Shown piece after piece: positions 41,571-50,428 of a stretch of 64,000 bases of DNA. Origin of the DNA: Methylobacterium radiotolerans JCM 2831 (lineage in GTDB: Bacteria > Pseudomonadota > Alphaproteobacteria > Rhizobiales > Beijerinckiaceae). A model generated the notes under the pieces. The model was not told the DNA's origin, did no database searches, and saw nothing but the letters and a program-made list of their open reading frames with translations. The DNA is taken from NCBI RefSeq assembly GCF_000019725.1, contig NC_010505.1, positions 2,158,001 to 2,222,000 on the forward strand, read 5' to 3'. Within the stretch, counting starts at the first letter, position 1. Every line of letters begins with the position of its first letter. A program made the translations under genes and the position numbers.

Positions 41571-42446
41571 GTGACCACGCGCATCGAGCTGACCGCACCG
41601 GACGGCACAACCGCGACGCTCGCGACCCACGGGGCCGAGCCGGTCTCCTGGCGGGTCGGCGGGACCGAGTATCTCTGGAGCGGCGACCCCGCGCACTGGA
41701 ATCGCCACGCGCCCTGGCTCTTCCCGGTGGTCGGCGCCTCGGCGGGCGGGCACGTGACGGTCGGGTCCGAGCGCTACCCGATGGCCCAGCACGGCTTCGC
41801 GCGGGACCTGCCCTTCGCGGTGGTCGACCGGAGCGCCGACGCGGTGACCCTGCGCCTGACCGACGGGCCCGGGACGCGGGCGCACTACCCGTTCGCGTTC
41901 CGGCTCGACATCGCCGCGCGGGTTCGCCCGGCGGGTCTCGACCTCGACGTGTCCGTCGCCAATCCCGGCGACGTCCCCCTGCCCTACGCCCTCGGCTTCC
42001 ACCCGGCCTTCCCGTGGCCCTTCGCGGGCGGCAGCCGCGCCCGGGACGGTGGCTACGCGGTGGCCTTCGAGCAGGCGGAGCGGCCCTTCGCGCCCCAGGT
42101 CGGCCCGGGCGGCCTCCTGCTGCGCGACGAGCAGCCGATCCCCCTCGCCGGGGACACGCTGCCCCTCGATCCGGCACTGTTCACCGAGGCCTTCGTGTTC
42201 CGGAACGCCCGCAGCCGCTGGATGCGCTTCACCGGCCCCGGACGGGCGATCAGCATGGAGATGGCGGATTTCCCCCACCTGGCGGTCTGGACCAAGCCCA
42301 CCGCGCCGTTCCTGTCGCTCGAGTGCTGGACCGGCTACGCCGACTGGTCGGACTTCGCGGGCGACCTCGCCGCGCGCGATTCGCAGCGCCTGCTCGCCCC
42401 GGGCGCCGCGGCGCGTCACGGCGTCCGCCTGACGCTGGAGACCTAG
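41571..42446 (+). CDS. aldose 1-epimerase family protein
   Basis: A 291-residue protein of the galactose-mutarotase-like fold. Visible family segments are NRHAPWLFPVVG, QHGFARDLPF and LGFHPAFPWPF (with the catalytic-type His) and an acidic residue near the end (LSLECWTGYAD). It interconverts sugar anomers or a phosphorylated sugar; the LacX-like subgroup has no firm substrate. The GTG at 41571 follows GGGAG by seven bases. It lies 76 bases after the ABC exporter, possibly in one transcript. Confidence 0.85.
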   Translation: MTTRIELTAPDGTTATLATHGAEPVSWRVGGTEYLWSGDPAHWNRHAPWLFPVVGASAGGHVTVGSERYPMAQHGFARDLPFAVVDRSADAVTLRLTDGPGTRAHYPFAFRLDIAARVRPAGLDLDVSVANPGDVPLPYALGFHPAFPWPFAGGSRARDGGYAVAFEQAERPFAPQVGPGGLLLRDEQPIPLAGDTLPLDPALFTEAFVFRNARSRWMRFTGPGRAISMEMADFPHLAVWTKPTAPFLSLECWTGYADWSDFAGDLAARDSQRLLAPGAAARHGVRLTLET

Positions 42447-42449
42447 CCG

Positions 42450-43169
42450 TTGCGGATCTGGGTGGCGCGGCCCGAGCCGGGGGCGACGCGGACCGGAGCG
42501 GCCCTCGCGGTCCTGGGCCACGCGCCGCTCGTGGCCCCCGTCCTGGCTGTGCGGCCGACCGCGGCGGCGCTGCCCGTGGGACCCTTCGCCGCGCTGCTCC
42601 TCACCAGCGCCAACGCGGTGTCGGCGCTCCGGCCGGCGCTCCGGGACGCGCCGGCCCTGCGCGGCCTTCCCGTCTTCGCCGTCGGCGCGCGGACGGCCGC
42701 CCTGGCCCGCGAGGCCGGTCTCGGCCCCGTGCGGGAGGGGCCCGGCGACGCCGCGGGGCTCGCCGCCCTGGTGGCGGCGTCGCTGCCGCCCGGCGAACCG
42801 CTCCTCCACGCGACCGGGGCCGAGCGCAAACCGGAGCCGGCGGCGGCGCTGACGGCGGCCGGATTTCGGATCACCGCCTTCGTGGCTTACCGGGCCGAGG
42901 CGCTGGAGCGCTTGCCGCCGGCGGTCGGCCGCGACCTCGCCGAACACCGCCTCGAGGCGGCCCTTCACTATTCCCGGCGCAGCGCCGCCGTCGCCCTTGC
43001 CCTCGCGGATGGTTCGGAGCACGGCGGAGCTTTCCGCCGGCTGAGGCATTACTGCCTATCGCCGGATGTCGCGGCACCCCTGGAAGCGGCCGGTGTTCCG
43101 GTCCATTTCGTCGCGGCACGCCCGCGCGAAGCGGACCTGCTCGACGCCCTGGCACGGCGACCGGGCTAA
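42450..43169 (+). CDS. hemD: uroporphyrinogen-III synthase
   Basis: A 239-residue protein of the HemD fold starting with a TTG codon (MRIWVARPEPGATRT), 3 bases after the aldose epimerase stop. The family shows low conservation, but the Arg-Pro start, the LLTSANAV segment and the HYSRRSA segment fit. It closes hydroxymethylbilane to uroporphyrinogen III in heme and cobalamin synthesis. hemC, its usual upstream neighbour, is not in the window. Mic60 and hemY-like genes follow, the typical alphaproteobacterial order. Confidence 0.85.
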   Translation: MRIWVARPEPGATRTGAALAVLGHAPLVAPVLAVRPTAAALPVGPFAALLLTSANAVSALRPALRDAPALRGLPVFAVGARTAALAREAGLGPVREGPGDAAGLAALVAASLPPGEPLLHATGAERKPEPAAALTAAGFRITAFVAYRAEALERLPPAVGRDLAEHRLEAALHYSRRSAAVALALADGSEHGGAFRRLRHYCLSPDVAAPLEAAGVPVHFVAARPREADLLDALARRPG

Positions 43170-43274
43170 CCGCGCGGTGACAGGGAGGCCGGGCCGCCGT
43201 ATCTCGCCCTCGCGCCCGGCGCCGCCGCGGTGCTAGGGGGGCGCGGCGACGCCGTAGAGTTGGAGGACTTGCCC

Positions 43275-45461
43275 GTGACGCCACCACCCAGCGACGCCGA
43301 CAAGCCCGGCCCCGGCGGCCGGAAGCCGGACGCCGCGCCCGGCAAGCCCGGGCCATCCAGCCCGCCCGGTGGCGCGTCGCGACCGGCCACGACGTCGGCG
43401 TCCACCTCCTCCACGTCGGCTTCCACGGCCTCCACCGCCGCCGGCGGCGCGAAGGGGCCGCAGGGATCCGCGCCCGGGACGCCGCCCAAGCCCGCGACCG
43501 ACCCGGTCGTGACCGCCAAGCCCGGCACGATCGATCCGAAGACCGACGCGGGCCAACCGGCCACCGGGGCCGACGGCGCGAAGCCGTCGACCGGCCCGGC
43601 CGCCCGGACGGCCGGCGCCAAGCCCGATCCCGTGACGGTGGGCGCCGCGTCGTCGGCCTCCGACGCCAGGGCCGGAACCGCCGCCTCGTCGTCGTCGACG
43701 GCCTCGACCAGCGCGTCCGGGGCCTCCGGGGCGCGGATCGATCCGAAGGCCGCGCAGCCCGGAACCGGCCCGCAGGGCGGTCCCCGTCCGGGCGGGCCCG
43801 CCTCCGGTGCCGCGGGCCCGGCGGCGGCCAGCGCGGTGACGGCCGGCCCGATCATCGACCTGAAGGCCAAGCGGATCCCGGATCCGCCGGCCGCCGGCAA
43901 GGAGCCGGGCAAGGACGCTCCCAAGGACGCTCCCAGGGACGTTCTGAAGGACGCTCCCAAGGATGCTTCCAAGGACGCCGCCAGGGACGGGAAGGAATCC
44001 GCGAAGAGCCCGATCCCCGCGGCGGCCGCCGTCGATGCGAACAGGAGCGCCGCCGCACCCGCCGGCCGGGCCCGGGCCGGATTCGGCTCGCTCGCGGCCG
44101 CGGGGCTGCTCGGGGGCGTGATCGGCGCCGGCCTGCTGTTCGGCGCCGAGAAGGCCGGGATCGGTCCCGACCCGCGCCTGAACGCCCTCGACCAGAGGCT
44201 CTCCAGCCAGCTCGCGTCCCTCGACAAGCGCCTCGACGGGCTGGCCCCGCGCGACGCGGTGACGGCCCTCGACAAGCGCGTCGCCGCCGCGGAGGCGAGC
44301 GCCAAGCAGGCGCTCGACAAGTCCGGCGCGGCGCCCGCTGCCGCCGCCGAGGGGCAAGCGGCCGGTCAGGCCTCCGGCCAGGCCTCGGCCGTGCCGCCGG
44401 ATCTCGTCGCCCGCCTCGACAGCCTCGACCAGCGCGTCGCGGCGCTGCAGGAGGAGCCCGGCCAGGAGCCCGGCCGCGACCAGCCGGCCGATTCGAAGCT
44501 CGGCGCGGTCCAGGACAACGCCAAGCAGATCGCCGACCTCGAGACCCGCCTCAAGGCGGTGGAGGATGGCGGCGCCAGCAAGGGTGCGGCCGAGGAGGCC
44601 GCCCGCAAGGTCGCGGCGCTGCAGAGCGAGGTGGAGCAGAAGATCAAGGCGAACGCCGAGGCCGACGCGGCCCTGGGTCAGCGGCTCGACGCGCTGCAGC
44701 AGGCCGTCGACGCGCGGGTGAAGGCCGCCACCGAGGCGGTCCAGGCCGCGACCCAGGCGAGCCGCACCGCCGCCGAGGCCGGACAGGCCCAGGCGGCGGA
44801 GGCCGCGAAGGCGGTCGACCGGCGGCTGCAGGAGCAGGCCGACCAGATCGCCGCCCTGGACAAGAGCGTGGCGCAGCGCGCCGAGGCCAGCACCGTCCAG
44901 GCGGCGCTCCGGGTCGTCGTCGCCGACCGCGTGGCGGCCGCCCTGGAATCGGGCACCGCCTACGCCGAGCCGCTCGCCACCCTGCGCAAGCTCGATCCGG
45001 GAACCGAGGCGCAGGCCAAGGCCCTGGCGCCCTTCGCCGAGGGCGGTGCCCCCTCGGCGGGGGATCTCGCCGACACGTTCCGGCCGATCGCCGAGCGGAT
45101 CGCGGCCAAGCGGCAGGCGCAGCGGGCCAAGAGCGCGGCCGAGACGGGCGATTTCCGCACCAAGCTCCTCAGCATGGCCGACGGTCTCGTGCAGATCCGC
45201 AAGGCGGACGCGCCCGCCCCCGAGGCCGCGGACGATCCGGAGAGCAAGGTCCAGGCGGCCCTCGACCGCGGCGACCTGACGGCGGCCTCGGCGGCCTTCG
45301 CGGCGCTCCCGGCCGAGGCCCGGGAGCAGGCCGGGGATTTCGGCGCCAAGCTCAAGGCCCGGGCCGAGGCCGAGCAGGCCGTGCGCGCCCTGCTCGACGG
45401 CGCCTTCAAGGCCCTGCCGGTCGGGGCCGCCCAGCCGGCTCAGGCCGCCCCCGGGCGCTAG
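43275..45461 (+). CDS. mic60: mitofilin / Mic60 homologue
   Basis: A 728-residue protein. A long Pro/Ala/Lys-rich cytoplasmic region (about 1-260) holds six KDAP-type repeats. One membrane segment follows (GSLAAAGLLGGVIGAGLLFGA), then a long periplasmic coiled coil (about 290-570, with repeated ALDKR/SLDQR motifs) and the C-terminal mitofilin domain (about 580-720). The GTG at 43275 has GGAGG eight bases upstream. Mic60 shapes mitochondrial cristae; alphaproteobacterial homologues bend membranes and sit next to heme genes, as here. A role in intracytoplasmic membrane or envelope shape is likely. Confidence 0.88.
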   Translation: MTPPPSDADKPGPGGRKPDAAPGKPGPSSPPGGASRPATTSASTSSTSASTASTAAGGAKGPQGSAPGTPPKPATDPVVTAKPGTIDPKTDAGQPATGADGAKPSTGPAARTAGAKPDPVTVGAASSASDARAGTAASSSSTASTSASGASGARIDPKAAQPGTGPQGGPRPGGPASGAAGPAAASAVTAGPIIDLKAKRIPDPPAAGKEPGKDAPKDAPRDVLKDAPKDASKDAARDGKESAKSPIPAAAAVDANRSAAAPAGRARAGFGSLAAAGLLGGVIGAGLLFGAEKAGIGPDPRLNALDQRLSSQLASLDKRLDGLAPRDAVTALDKRVAAAEASAKQALDKSGAAPAAAAEGQAAGQASGQASAVPPDLVARLDSLDQRVAALQEEPGQEPGRDQPADSKLGAVQDNAKQIADLETRLKAVEDGGASKGAAEEAARKVAALQSEVEQKIKANAEADAALGQRLDALQQAVDARVKAATEAVQAATQASRTAAEAGQAQAAEAAKAVDRRLQEQADQIAALDKSVAQRAEASTVQAALRVVVADRVAAALESGTAYAEPLATLRKLDPGTEAQAKALAPFAEGGAPSAGDLADTFRPIAERIAAKRQAQRAKSAAETGDFRTKLLSMADGLVQIRKADAPAPEAADDPESKVQAALDRGDLTAASAAFAALPAEAREQAGDFGAKLKARAEAEQAVRALLDGAFKALPVGAAQPAQAAPGR
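43911..43982 (+). repeat. six 12-base tandem repeats inside mic60
   Basis: Units based on AAGGACGCTCCC repeat six times, three of them identical, giving Lys/Arg-Asp-Ala-Pro/Ser tetrapeptides. They lie in the disordered cytoplasmic part shortly before the membrane segment. The number of copies probably varies between strains. Confidence 0.7.
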
Positions 45462-45586
45462 TCCGGTGAGGGCCCCGATCCGCGCGCTGCGCGGCCGCAC
45501 CATCTCCGAGCGGGCGCCCAGGCGCCCCGCTCCTCCCGCACCCCGCGACGGCCGCCAGCCGGCCGCCGACAGGAGATACTGACCCC

Positions 45587-47197
45587 ATGTGGCGCGCCCT
45601 CGCCTTCCTGGCCCTGCTCGCACTCGCCGCCTTCGGGGCGGTCTGGATCGCCGACAGGCCCGGCACCGTCACCGTCGTCTGGAACGGCTACCAGATCGGC
45701 ACCAGCCTCGCGGTCGCCCTCGTCGGCGTGATCGCCGCGGCGATCGTCCTGGGCCTGCTCTGGGCGATCGTGCGCGGCGTCATCGGCCTGCCCGAGGCCC
45801 TGGTCCGCGGCTCGGCCGAGCGGCGCCGGGCCAAGGGCCTCTCGGCCCTCTCCCGCGGCATGGTGGCGGTGGGCTCCGGCGATCCCCTGGCGGCCCGCCG
45901 CTACGCGGGCGACGCCGAGCGGCTCCTCGGCACCGAGCCGCTGACCCTGCTGCTCAAGGCGCAGGCGGCGCAGATCTCCGGCGACCGGGACGCGGCCGAG
46001 AGCGCCTTCCAGCGCATGGTCGACGATCCCGAGACCCGGGTCCTGGGCCTGCGCGGCCTGTTCGTGGAGGCCCGGCGCCGCGAGGACGAGACGGCCGCGC
46101 GCGCCTACGCCACCGAGGCCGCCCGCCTCGCCCCGAGCGTCACCTGGGCCAACGAGGCCCTGCTGGAGGCGCAGAGCGCCGACGGCGACTGGGCGGCGGC
46201 CCTGGAGACGATCGAGCGCCGCTCGTCCCTCGGACTGATCGACAAGGCCGCGGCCCGGCGCCAGCGGGCGGTGCTCCTCACCGCGATCGCCGGCGAGCGC
46301 GAGGCCGGCGAGCCGGAACTCGCCACGGAGCGGGTCCTGCAGGCGGTCAAGCTCGCCCCCGACCTCGTGCCGGCGGCCTGCATCGCCGGACGCCTGCTCG
46401 CCCGCCGCGGCGACGTCAAGAAGGCCGCCCGGATCGTCGAGGCGGCCTGGAAGGCCAATCCTCACCCCGACCTCGCCAAGGTCTATCTGGGCCTGCGGCC
46501 CGGCGACTCGGTCCGCGACCGCCTCGCCCGCGCCGAGGTCCTGGCGAAGCTGTCGGTCTGGGACCCTGAGTCCCGTCTCGCCCTCGGCCAGGCCGCCCTC
46601 GACGCGCGGGACTACAAGCGGGCCCGGGAGGCCGTGAAGCCCCTGCTCTCCGACCGTCCGACCGCCCGGGCCTGCCTGATGATGGCGGCCATCGAGGAGG
46701 CCGAGCACGGGGCCGCCTCCGGTCAGGCCCGCGAGTGGCTGGCCAGGGCCGCCCGCGCCCCGCGCGACCGCGTGTGGATCGCCGACGGCATCGCCACCGA
46801 TACCTGGGCGCCGGTCTCGCCGGTGACCGGGCGTCTCGACGCCTTCGCGTGGCGCGAGCCGCCGAACACGCTCGGTGCCGCGCCCGCGGTGGAGCCGGAG
46901 GCGGACGCCGCCGGTCCGGCGCTCGTGCCGGCGGCCCCGAACGCCGCGGCGCCGGTCGCCAAACCGACCCCCGCGTCGAAGTCCCCCGCGGCCACGACGT
47001 CGCCCCCGGCCGTCCCCACCGTCTCGGCCTCGGTCGCGTCGGCGGCGTCGACCTCCGCCGGCCCGGTCCCGGCCGCGCCGATCCCGACCGTCCTTCCGGC
47101 GAAGGCGGCCGGCGCCGACCCGGTCTCGGCCGGGATGGCGGCCGCGGCGCTGCCGCCCTCCGGCTCGGCCGAGCGCGCAGTCCGCCGGATCGGCTGA
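45587..47197 (+). CDS. hemY: HemY-like TPR protein of the heme operon
   Basis: A 536-residue protein with two N-terminal membrane segments (about 1-24 and 39-65) and the HemY_N domain, then TPR-like helical repeats to about residue 430, and an Ala/Pro/Ser-rich tail (about 435-525). It is the partner gene of hemD and mic60. The bacterial HemY N-domain proteins sit at the membrane and are tied to late heme synthesis, but the activity is undefined; they are not the protoporphyrinogen oxidase also called HemY. The ATG at 45587 follows an AGGAG site. Confidence 0.87.
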   Translation: MWRALAFLALLALAAFGAVWIADRPGTVTVVWNGYQIGTSLAVALVGVIAAAIVLGLLWAIVRGVIGLPEALVRGSAERRRAKGLSALSRGMVAVGSGDPLAARRYAGDAERLLGTEPLTLLLKAQAAQISGDRDAAESAFQRMVDDPETRVLGLRGLFVEARRREDETAARAYATEAARLAPSVTWANEALLEAQSADGDWAAALETIERRSSLGLIDKAAARRQRAVLLTAIAGEREAGEPELATERVLQAVKLAPDLVPAACIAGRLLARRGDVKKAARIVEAAWKANPHPDLAKVYLGLRPGDSVRDRLARAEVLAKLSVWDPESRLALGQAALDARDYKRAREAVKPLLSDRPTARACLMMAAIEEAEHGAASGQAREWLARAARAPRDRVWIADGIATDTWAPVSPVTGRLDAFAWREPPNTLGAAPAVEPEADAAGPALVPAAPNAAAPVAKPTPASKSPAATTSPPAVPTVSASVASAASTSAGPVPAAPIPTVLPAKAAGADPVSAGMAAAALPPSGSAERAVRRIG

Positions 47198-47239
47198 CCG
47201 GTCGCGGCGCGCTCCGGCCATCCGGACGCGGGATGACAG

Positions 47240-47274
47240 GAGCGCCGCGGGGTCACGGTCACGCCGCGGCGCTC
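47240..47274 (+). terminator. 11-bp hairpin after hemY
   Basis: GAGCGCCGCGG (47240-47250) and CCGCGGCGCTC (47264-47274) pair perfectly around 13 bases, 43 bases after the hemY stop. No T-run follows, so it may act as a Rho-type or mRNA-protecting hairpin. Confidence 0.35.
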
Positions 47275-47423
47275 GACTATTGCAAGTTGAATGAGCCGAC
47301 TCGCCGTGTAGCTTGTCGTGAGTCGTCGACCGAGGATCCGATCATCCCCCAGCCCGCTCACAGCCCGCGCGCGCCGTCGATCCGGCCGGATCGGGGCCGC
47401 GTCCCGCGTCGCGCGGTGCGGCC

Positions 47424-47858
47424 GTGACCGTCCTCGACGAGGACGGCGAGCCGCGCCGGCAGGTCGGAGCCCTTCCGTTCCGGCACGGGCGGGACGGCAA
47501 GACCAAGATCCTGCTGGTGACCTCGCGGGAGAGCCGCCGCTGGGTCATCCCGAAGGGGTGGCCGATGAAGGGCCGCAAGCCGTTCGAGGCGGCCGCGCGC
47601 GAGGCCTACGAGGAGGCCGGCCTGCGCGGTGCGGTCGGCAAGCGCCCGATCGGGCTGTACCTCTACCAGAAGCGCCTGAGGAACCTCGACACCGTCCTCT
47701 GCCAGGTGAAGGTGTTCCCCCTGGAGGTGCGCAAGCAGCTCAAGCATTTCCCCGAGGCGCGCCAGCGCGAGCTGCGCTGGTTCACCCCGTCGGACGCCGC
47801 CGAGGCGGTGTCCGAGCCCGGCCTCGCGGCCCTGATCCGGGCCGCATCGCGCACCTAA
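47424..47858 (+). CDS. Nudix hydrolase
   Basis: A 144-residue protein with a Nudix box around KGWPMKGRKPFEAAAREAYEEAG, which supplies the Mg-binding glutamates (REAYEE). It belongs to the group related to diphosphoinositol polyphosphate and Ap4A hydrolases. It would cleave a nucleoside diphosphate linked to another moiety; the substrate is open. The GTG at 47424 is the likely start. It is not part of the heme operon, given the hairpin and 226-base gap. Confidence 0.85.
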   Translation: MTVLDEDGEPRRQVGALPFRHGRDGKTKILLVTSRESRRWVIPKGWPMKGRKPFEAAAREAYEEAGLRGAVGKRPIGLYLYQKRLRNLDTVLCQVKVFPLEVRKQLKHFPEARQRELRWFTPSDAAEAVSEPGLAALIRAASRT

Positions 47859-47961
47859 AACGGCGGGAACGCGCAACACGGCGTTGCCAACGCGGCGGCG
47901 ATCCGTTATGGCCCCACTCGGCCGGACGGACACGCCCCCCGCGGGGGCGCCCCGGTCACCT

Positions 47962-48036
47962 GCTGCGGTAGCTCAGTGGTAGAGCACTTCATTGGTAATG
48001 AAGAGGTCGAGAGTTCAATCCTCTCTCGCAGCACCA
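47962..48036 (+). tRNA. tRNA-Thr (anticodon GGT)
   Basis: A 75-base cloverleaf: acceptor arms GCTGCGG and TCGCAGC (one G-T pair), D-arm GCTCAGTGGTAGAGC, anticodon stem-loop TTCATTGGTAATGAA, T-arm GAGAGTTCAATCCTCTC and an encoded CCA. The anticodon GGT reads ACC and ACT. Confidence 0.96.
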
Positions 48037-48159
48037 GAAACCTTCCCGATCTCGCAATCAGTCCGGACGATGCTAAGGGTTCCCTAGCGGAGCCTGTCGC
48101 GGACTGAGGATCGCGGCGGCGGCCCGGCCGACACCATCCGCTGAAGGGGACGCGCGGAC

Positions 48160-48441
48160 GTGAACTCGACAGCCCTGTTCACCATGCTGGGCCTCGTCAT
48201 CGGCTGGGCGGTCCTGGCCGGCGCGGCCCTGATCACCGGGCGGATCGCCACCTTCGCGTTCCTGATCCTGACGCTGATCGCCCTCTACCTCTACGTGCCG
48301 TGGGTGCGGCTCCGGGCGAGCGGGATCGACGGGTCCAGCCGGCCGGTCCGGTTCTGGACCAACGTCGCCATGCTGGCGGTCAGCCTCGCCGCCTGCCTCG
48401 CCTTCGGGATGATGCTCGCCCGGCGCACCGGGCTCCTGTAG
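48160..48441 (+). CDS. small membrane protein, 93 residues
   Basis: Three hydrophobic segments at about residues 6-27, 29-50 and 66-86, with an Arg-containing loop (VRLRASGIDGSSRPVR) between the second and third. It starts with GTG at 48160. I do not recognise a family. It follows tRNA-Thr on the same strand by 123 bases. Confidence 0.6.
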   Translation: MNSTALFTMLGLVIGWAVLAGAALITGRIATFAFLILTLIALYLYVPWVRLRASGIDGSSRPVRFWTNVAMLAVSLAACLAFGMMLARRTGLL

Positions 48442-48862
48442 GCGCCCCGACCGCCGCGCGGTCCGCGTTCGCGCGGCCGGCGATCCACGCTCCCGAGTGA
48501 GCTGCCCCTGCCGCACCAGGGCGTCCCCACGCATCGGGCCGCGCCGCCAGAGAGAGCGGCCGGCGATCCGGTCATGCGCGGCGCCCCCTCAACATGGATG
48601 AGGCGCCCTTAACATACATTGTGTAATACGGGCCGATTAAGCGTGGCCTTGATCGCGGATTTTCGTGCCAATAGCCTGGCGTGGCGCGATAAAACGAGTT
48701 CGGTCAAATATTGATCGTTATAAAATTCGCGAAAGATCGAACCGTGGTCCCGAAGCCGGGTTGGACAGGGTGCGAGGCTCGATGCTCCCACGGAGTACCG
48801 GGCCGACGGCCGATCGTGCGGTGGGCTTGAGCACGCCGTGCCTCTCGCGAGGGACAGACATC
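48442..48862. other. 421-base gap with the manganese-catalase leader
   Basis: The right half is clearly richer in A and T than the rest of the window. TATAAA at 48719-48724 could be a -10 element, but no good -35 lies 17 bases before it, so an activator or another sigma factor may be needed. I see no gene in this stretch. Confidence 0.35.
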
Positions 48863-49720
48863 ATGTACTATCACGACAAGCGGCTTCAGTACCCGGTCAG
48901 GGTCGACAGTCCCGACCCGGTCTACGCCCGCATGCTCCAGCAGGCGATCGGCGGCATCGAGGGTGAGATCCGGGTCGCCTTCCAGTACTTCTTCCAGGCC
49001 TGGGGGAACCGCGCCCCGACGACCAAGTACCGCGACATGCTGCTCAATACGGCCACCGAGGAGATCGGCCATATCGAGATGCTCGCGACCGCGGTGGCGC
49101 TGAACCTCGAGAACGCCCCCACCAAGGTCCAGGAGGCCGGGGCGGCCGACGCGATCGTCGGCGCCGTGATGGGCGGCGAGAACCCGCGCCACATCGCCGA
49201 GGGCATGCTGCACAAGACGCTGCTCTCCACCGGCATGGCCGCCTTCCCGGGCAATTCCGACGGCCAATCCTTCGACATGAGCCACATCTACGCCAGCGGC
49301 AACATCGCGGCCGACATGTACTGCAACGTCGCCGCCGAGAGCACCGGGCGCGTTCTGGCGGTGCGGCTGTACAACGCCACCAACGATGCCGGCATGCGCG
49401 ACATGTGGAGCTTCCTCATCGCCCGCGACACGATGCACCAGCAGCAATGGCTGGCGGTGATCGAGGAACTCGGCGGCCACGCCGGCACGCTGCCGATCCC
49501 GAACTCCTTCCCGCAGGAGAAGGAGAATCAGAAGTTCAACTACAACTTCTTCTCCACGTCGGCGGACGGCTCGCCGCCGCCGGCCGGGCGCTGGACGCAG
49601 GGACCGTCGCTCGACGGCAAGGGCGAGTTCAGCGTCGTCCAGAACCAGCCGATGGGCGAGGAGCCGGTCCTCGGCCCGGCGCGGCCCGACAGCGGCGCCG
49701 AGGCTCAGCAGATCGGCTGA
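48863..49720 (+). CDS. manganese catalase
   Basis: A 285-residue non-heme catalase of the ferritin-like fold that breaks down hydrogen peroxide with a dinuclear Mn site. The ligand pattern is complete: Glu35 in EGEIRVAFQY, Glu67 and His70 in TATEEIGHIEM, Glu159 in AAESTGR and His192 in RDTMHQQQW. The last 40 residues form the usual tail. The ATG at 48863 has GAGGG nine bases upstream. It works in the cytoplasm and is typical of general-stress or stationary-phase regulons. A FrmR-like repressor gene follows. Confidence 0.95.
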   Translation: MYYHDKRLQYPVRVDSPDPVYARMLQQAIGGIEGEIRVAFQYFFQAWGNRAPTTKYRDMLLNTATEEIGHIEMLATAVALNLENAPTKVQEAGAADAIVGAVMGGENPRHIAEGMLHKTLLSTGMAAFPGNSDGQSFDMSHIYASGNIAADMYCNVAAESTGRVLAVRLYNATNDAGMRDMWSFLIARDTMHQQQWLAVIEELGGHAGTLPIPNSFPQEKENQKFNYNFFSTSADGSPPPAGRWTQGPSLDGKGEFSVVQNQPMGEEPVLGPARPDSGAEAQQIG

Positions 49721-49731
49721 GCCGCCGGGCA

Positions 49732-49753
49732 CCCGGCCGGTCCGCCGGCCGGG
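49732..49753 (+). terminator. 9-bp hairpin after the manganese catalase gene
   Basis: CCCGGCCGG and CCGGCCGGG pair perfectly around four bases, 11 bases after the catalase stop. There is no T-run. It separates the catalase from the repressor gene. Confidence 0.3.
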
Positions 49754-49812
49754 ACGGCTCCATCCGAAGTCGCGGCGCCCCGGCGCGCCGCGACCCGCGC
49801 GGACGGGAACAG

Positions 49813-50145
49813 GTGGCTCGCAGAACCGTGACACGCGGCACGCTCGTCGATGGTCGTGTCTGCCTCGCCCGGACCGACGCGGAGCGCGCGCCGCTGGTCC
49901 GGCGGCTGGGGCGGATCGAGGGTCAGGTCCGGGGCCTGCGGGCGATGGTCGAGGCCGACCGGCACTGCCTCGACGAGATCCAGCAGATCCGGGCCGCCAC
50001 CGCGGCCCTGCGCGAGGTCGGCCTCCTGATCATCGACCAGCACGTCGCCGCGGGGCTCCGCCTCGCGGCGCGCGATCCGGACCGGGAGGCGGTCATGGCG
50101 GACCTCCTCCGGGTTCTGCGGGCGGCCATGGCGGAGGCCGGATAG
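49813..50145 (+). CDS. CsoR/RcnR/FrmR-family repressor, FrmR-like
   Basis: A 110-residue all-helical repressor with the family core RRLGRIEGQVRGLRAMVE. The first-site Cys is Cys52 (DRHCLDEIQQI) and the second-site His is His77 (IIDQHVAAG). The residue four after that His, a Cys in copper-sensing CsoR, is Gly81. Cys plus His without the second Cys is the pattern of FrmR, which is cross-linked by formaldehyde, a central metabolite of methylotrophs. The sensed signal is inference. I chose the GTG at 49813; a GTG at 49828 is also possible. Confidence 0.82.
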   Translation: MARRTVTRGTLVDGRVCLARTDAERAPLVRRLGRIEGQVRGLRAMVEADRHCLDEIQQIRAATAALREVGLLIIDQHVAAGLRLAARDPDREAVMADLLRVLRAAMAEAG

Positions 50146-50182
50146 GCGTCGGGCCGCCGGCCCGCGCCTCCGGCGGTCGCGC

Positions 50183-50428
50183 TCAGTGCTTGGTCAGCGT
50201 CTCGACGACGGTGCCCGGCCCGATGCGCGCCGAGAAGCGCGCCAGCCGGCTGCGGCTCGGCTCCTCGAGACCGCCGGCATGCGCGAAGGTCGTCAGGGCG
50301 ATGCCGACGAGGAACCGGGCCTCCTCCAGGGTCACGGCCCGGCCGCTCAGGGTGCTGGCCGCGCCCCGCACGGCCAGGACGGCCTCTTGGAAGGCGGGGT
50401 CGTCCTCGAGATCCGAGAGCCGGGTCAT
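50183..50428 (-). CDS. protein of unknown function, 81 residues
   Basis: A short, mostly helical protein starting MTRLSDLEDDPAFQEAVLAV from the ATG at 50426-50428. The frame stays open upstream to 50671 but that part has a composition unlike a protein. It ends against the FrmR-like gene and points away from the sigma-factor gene. No family is recognised, and the call is moderate. Confidence 0.45.
   Translation of the reverse strand: MTRLSDLEDDPAFQEAVLAVRGAASTLSGRAVTLEEARFLVGIALTTFAHAGGLEEPSRSRLARFSARIGPGTVVETLTKH

Noticed and set aside
49813..49832. GGAAC followed 16 bases later by CGTG near the FrmR-like start
   Set aside because: The -10 half is off by one base, and the position falls on the start codon region, so it cannot drive this gene.
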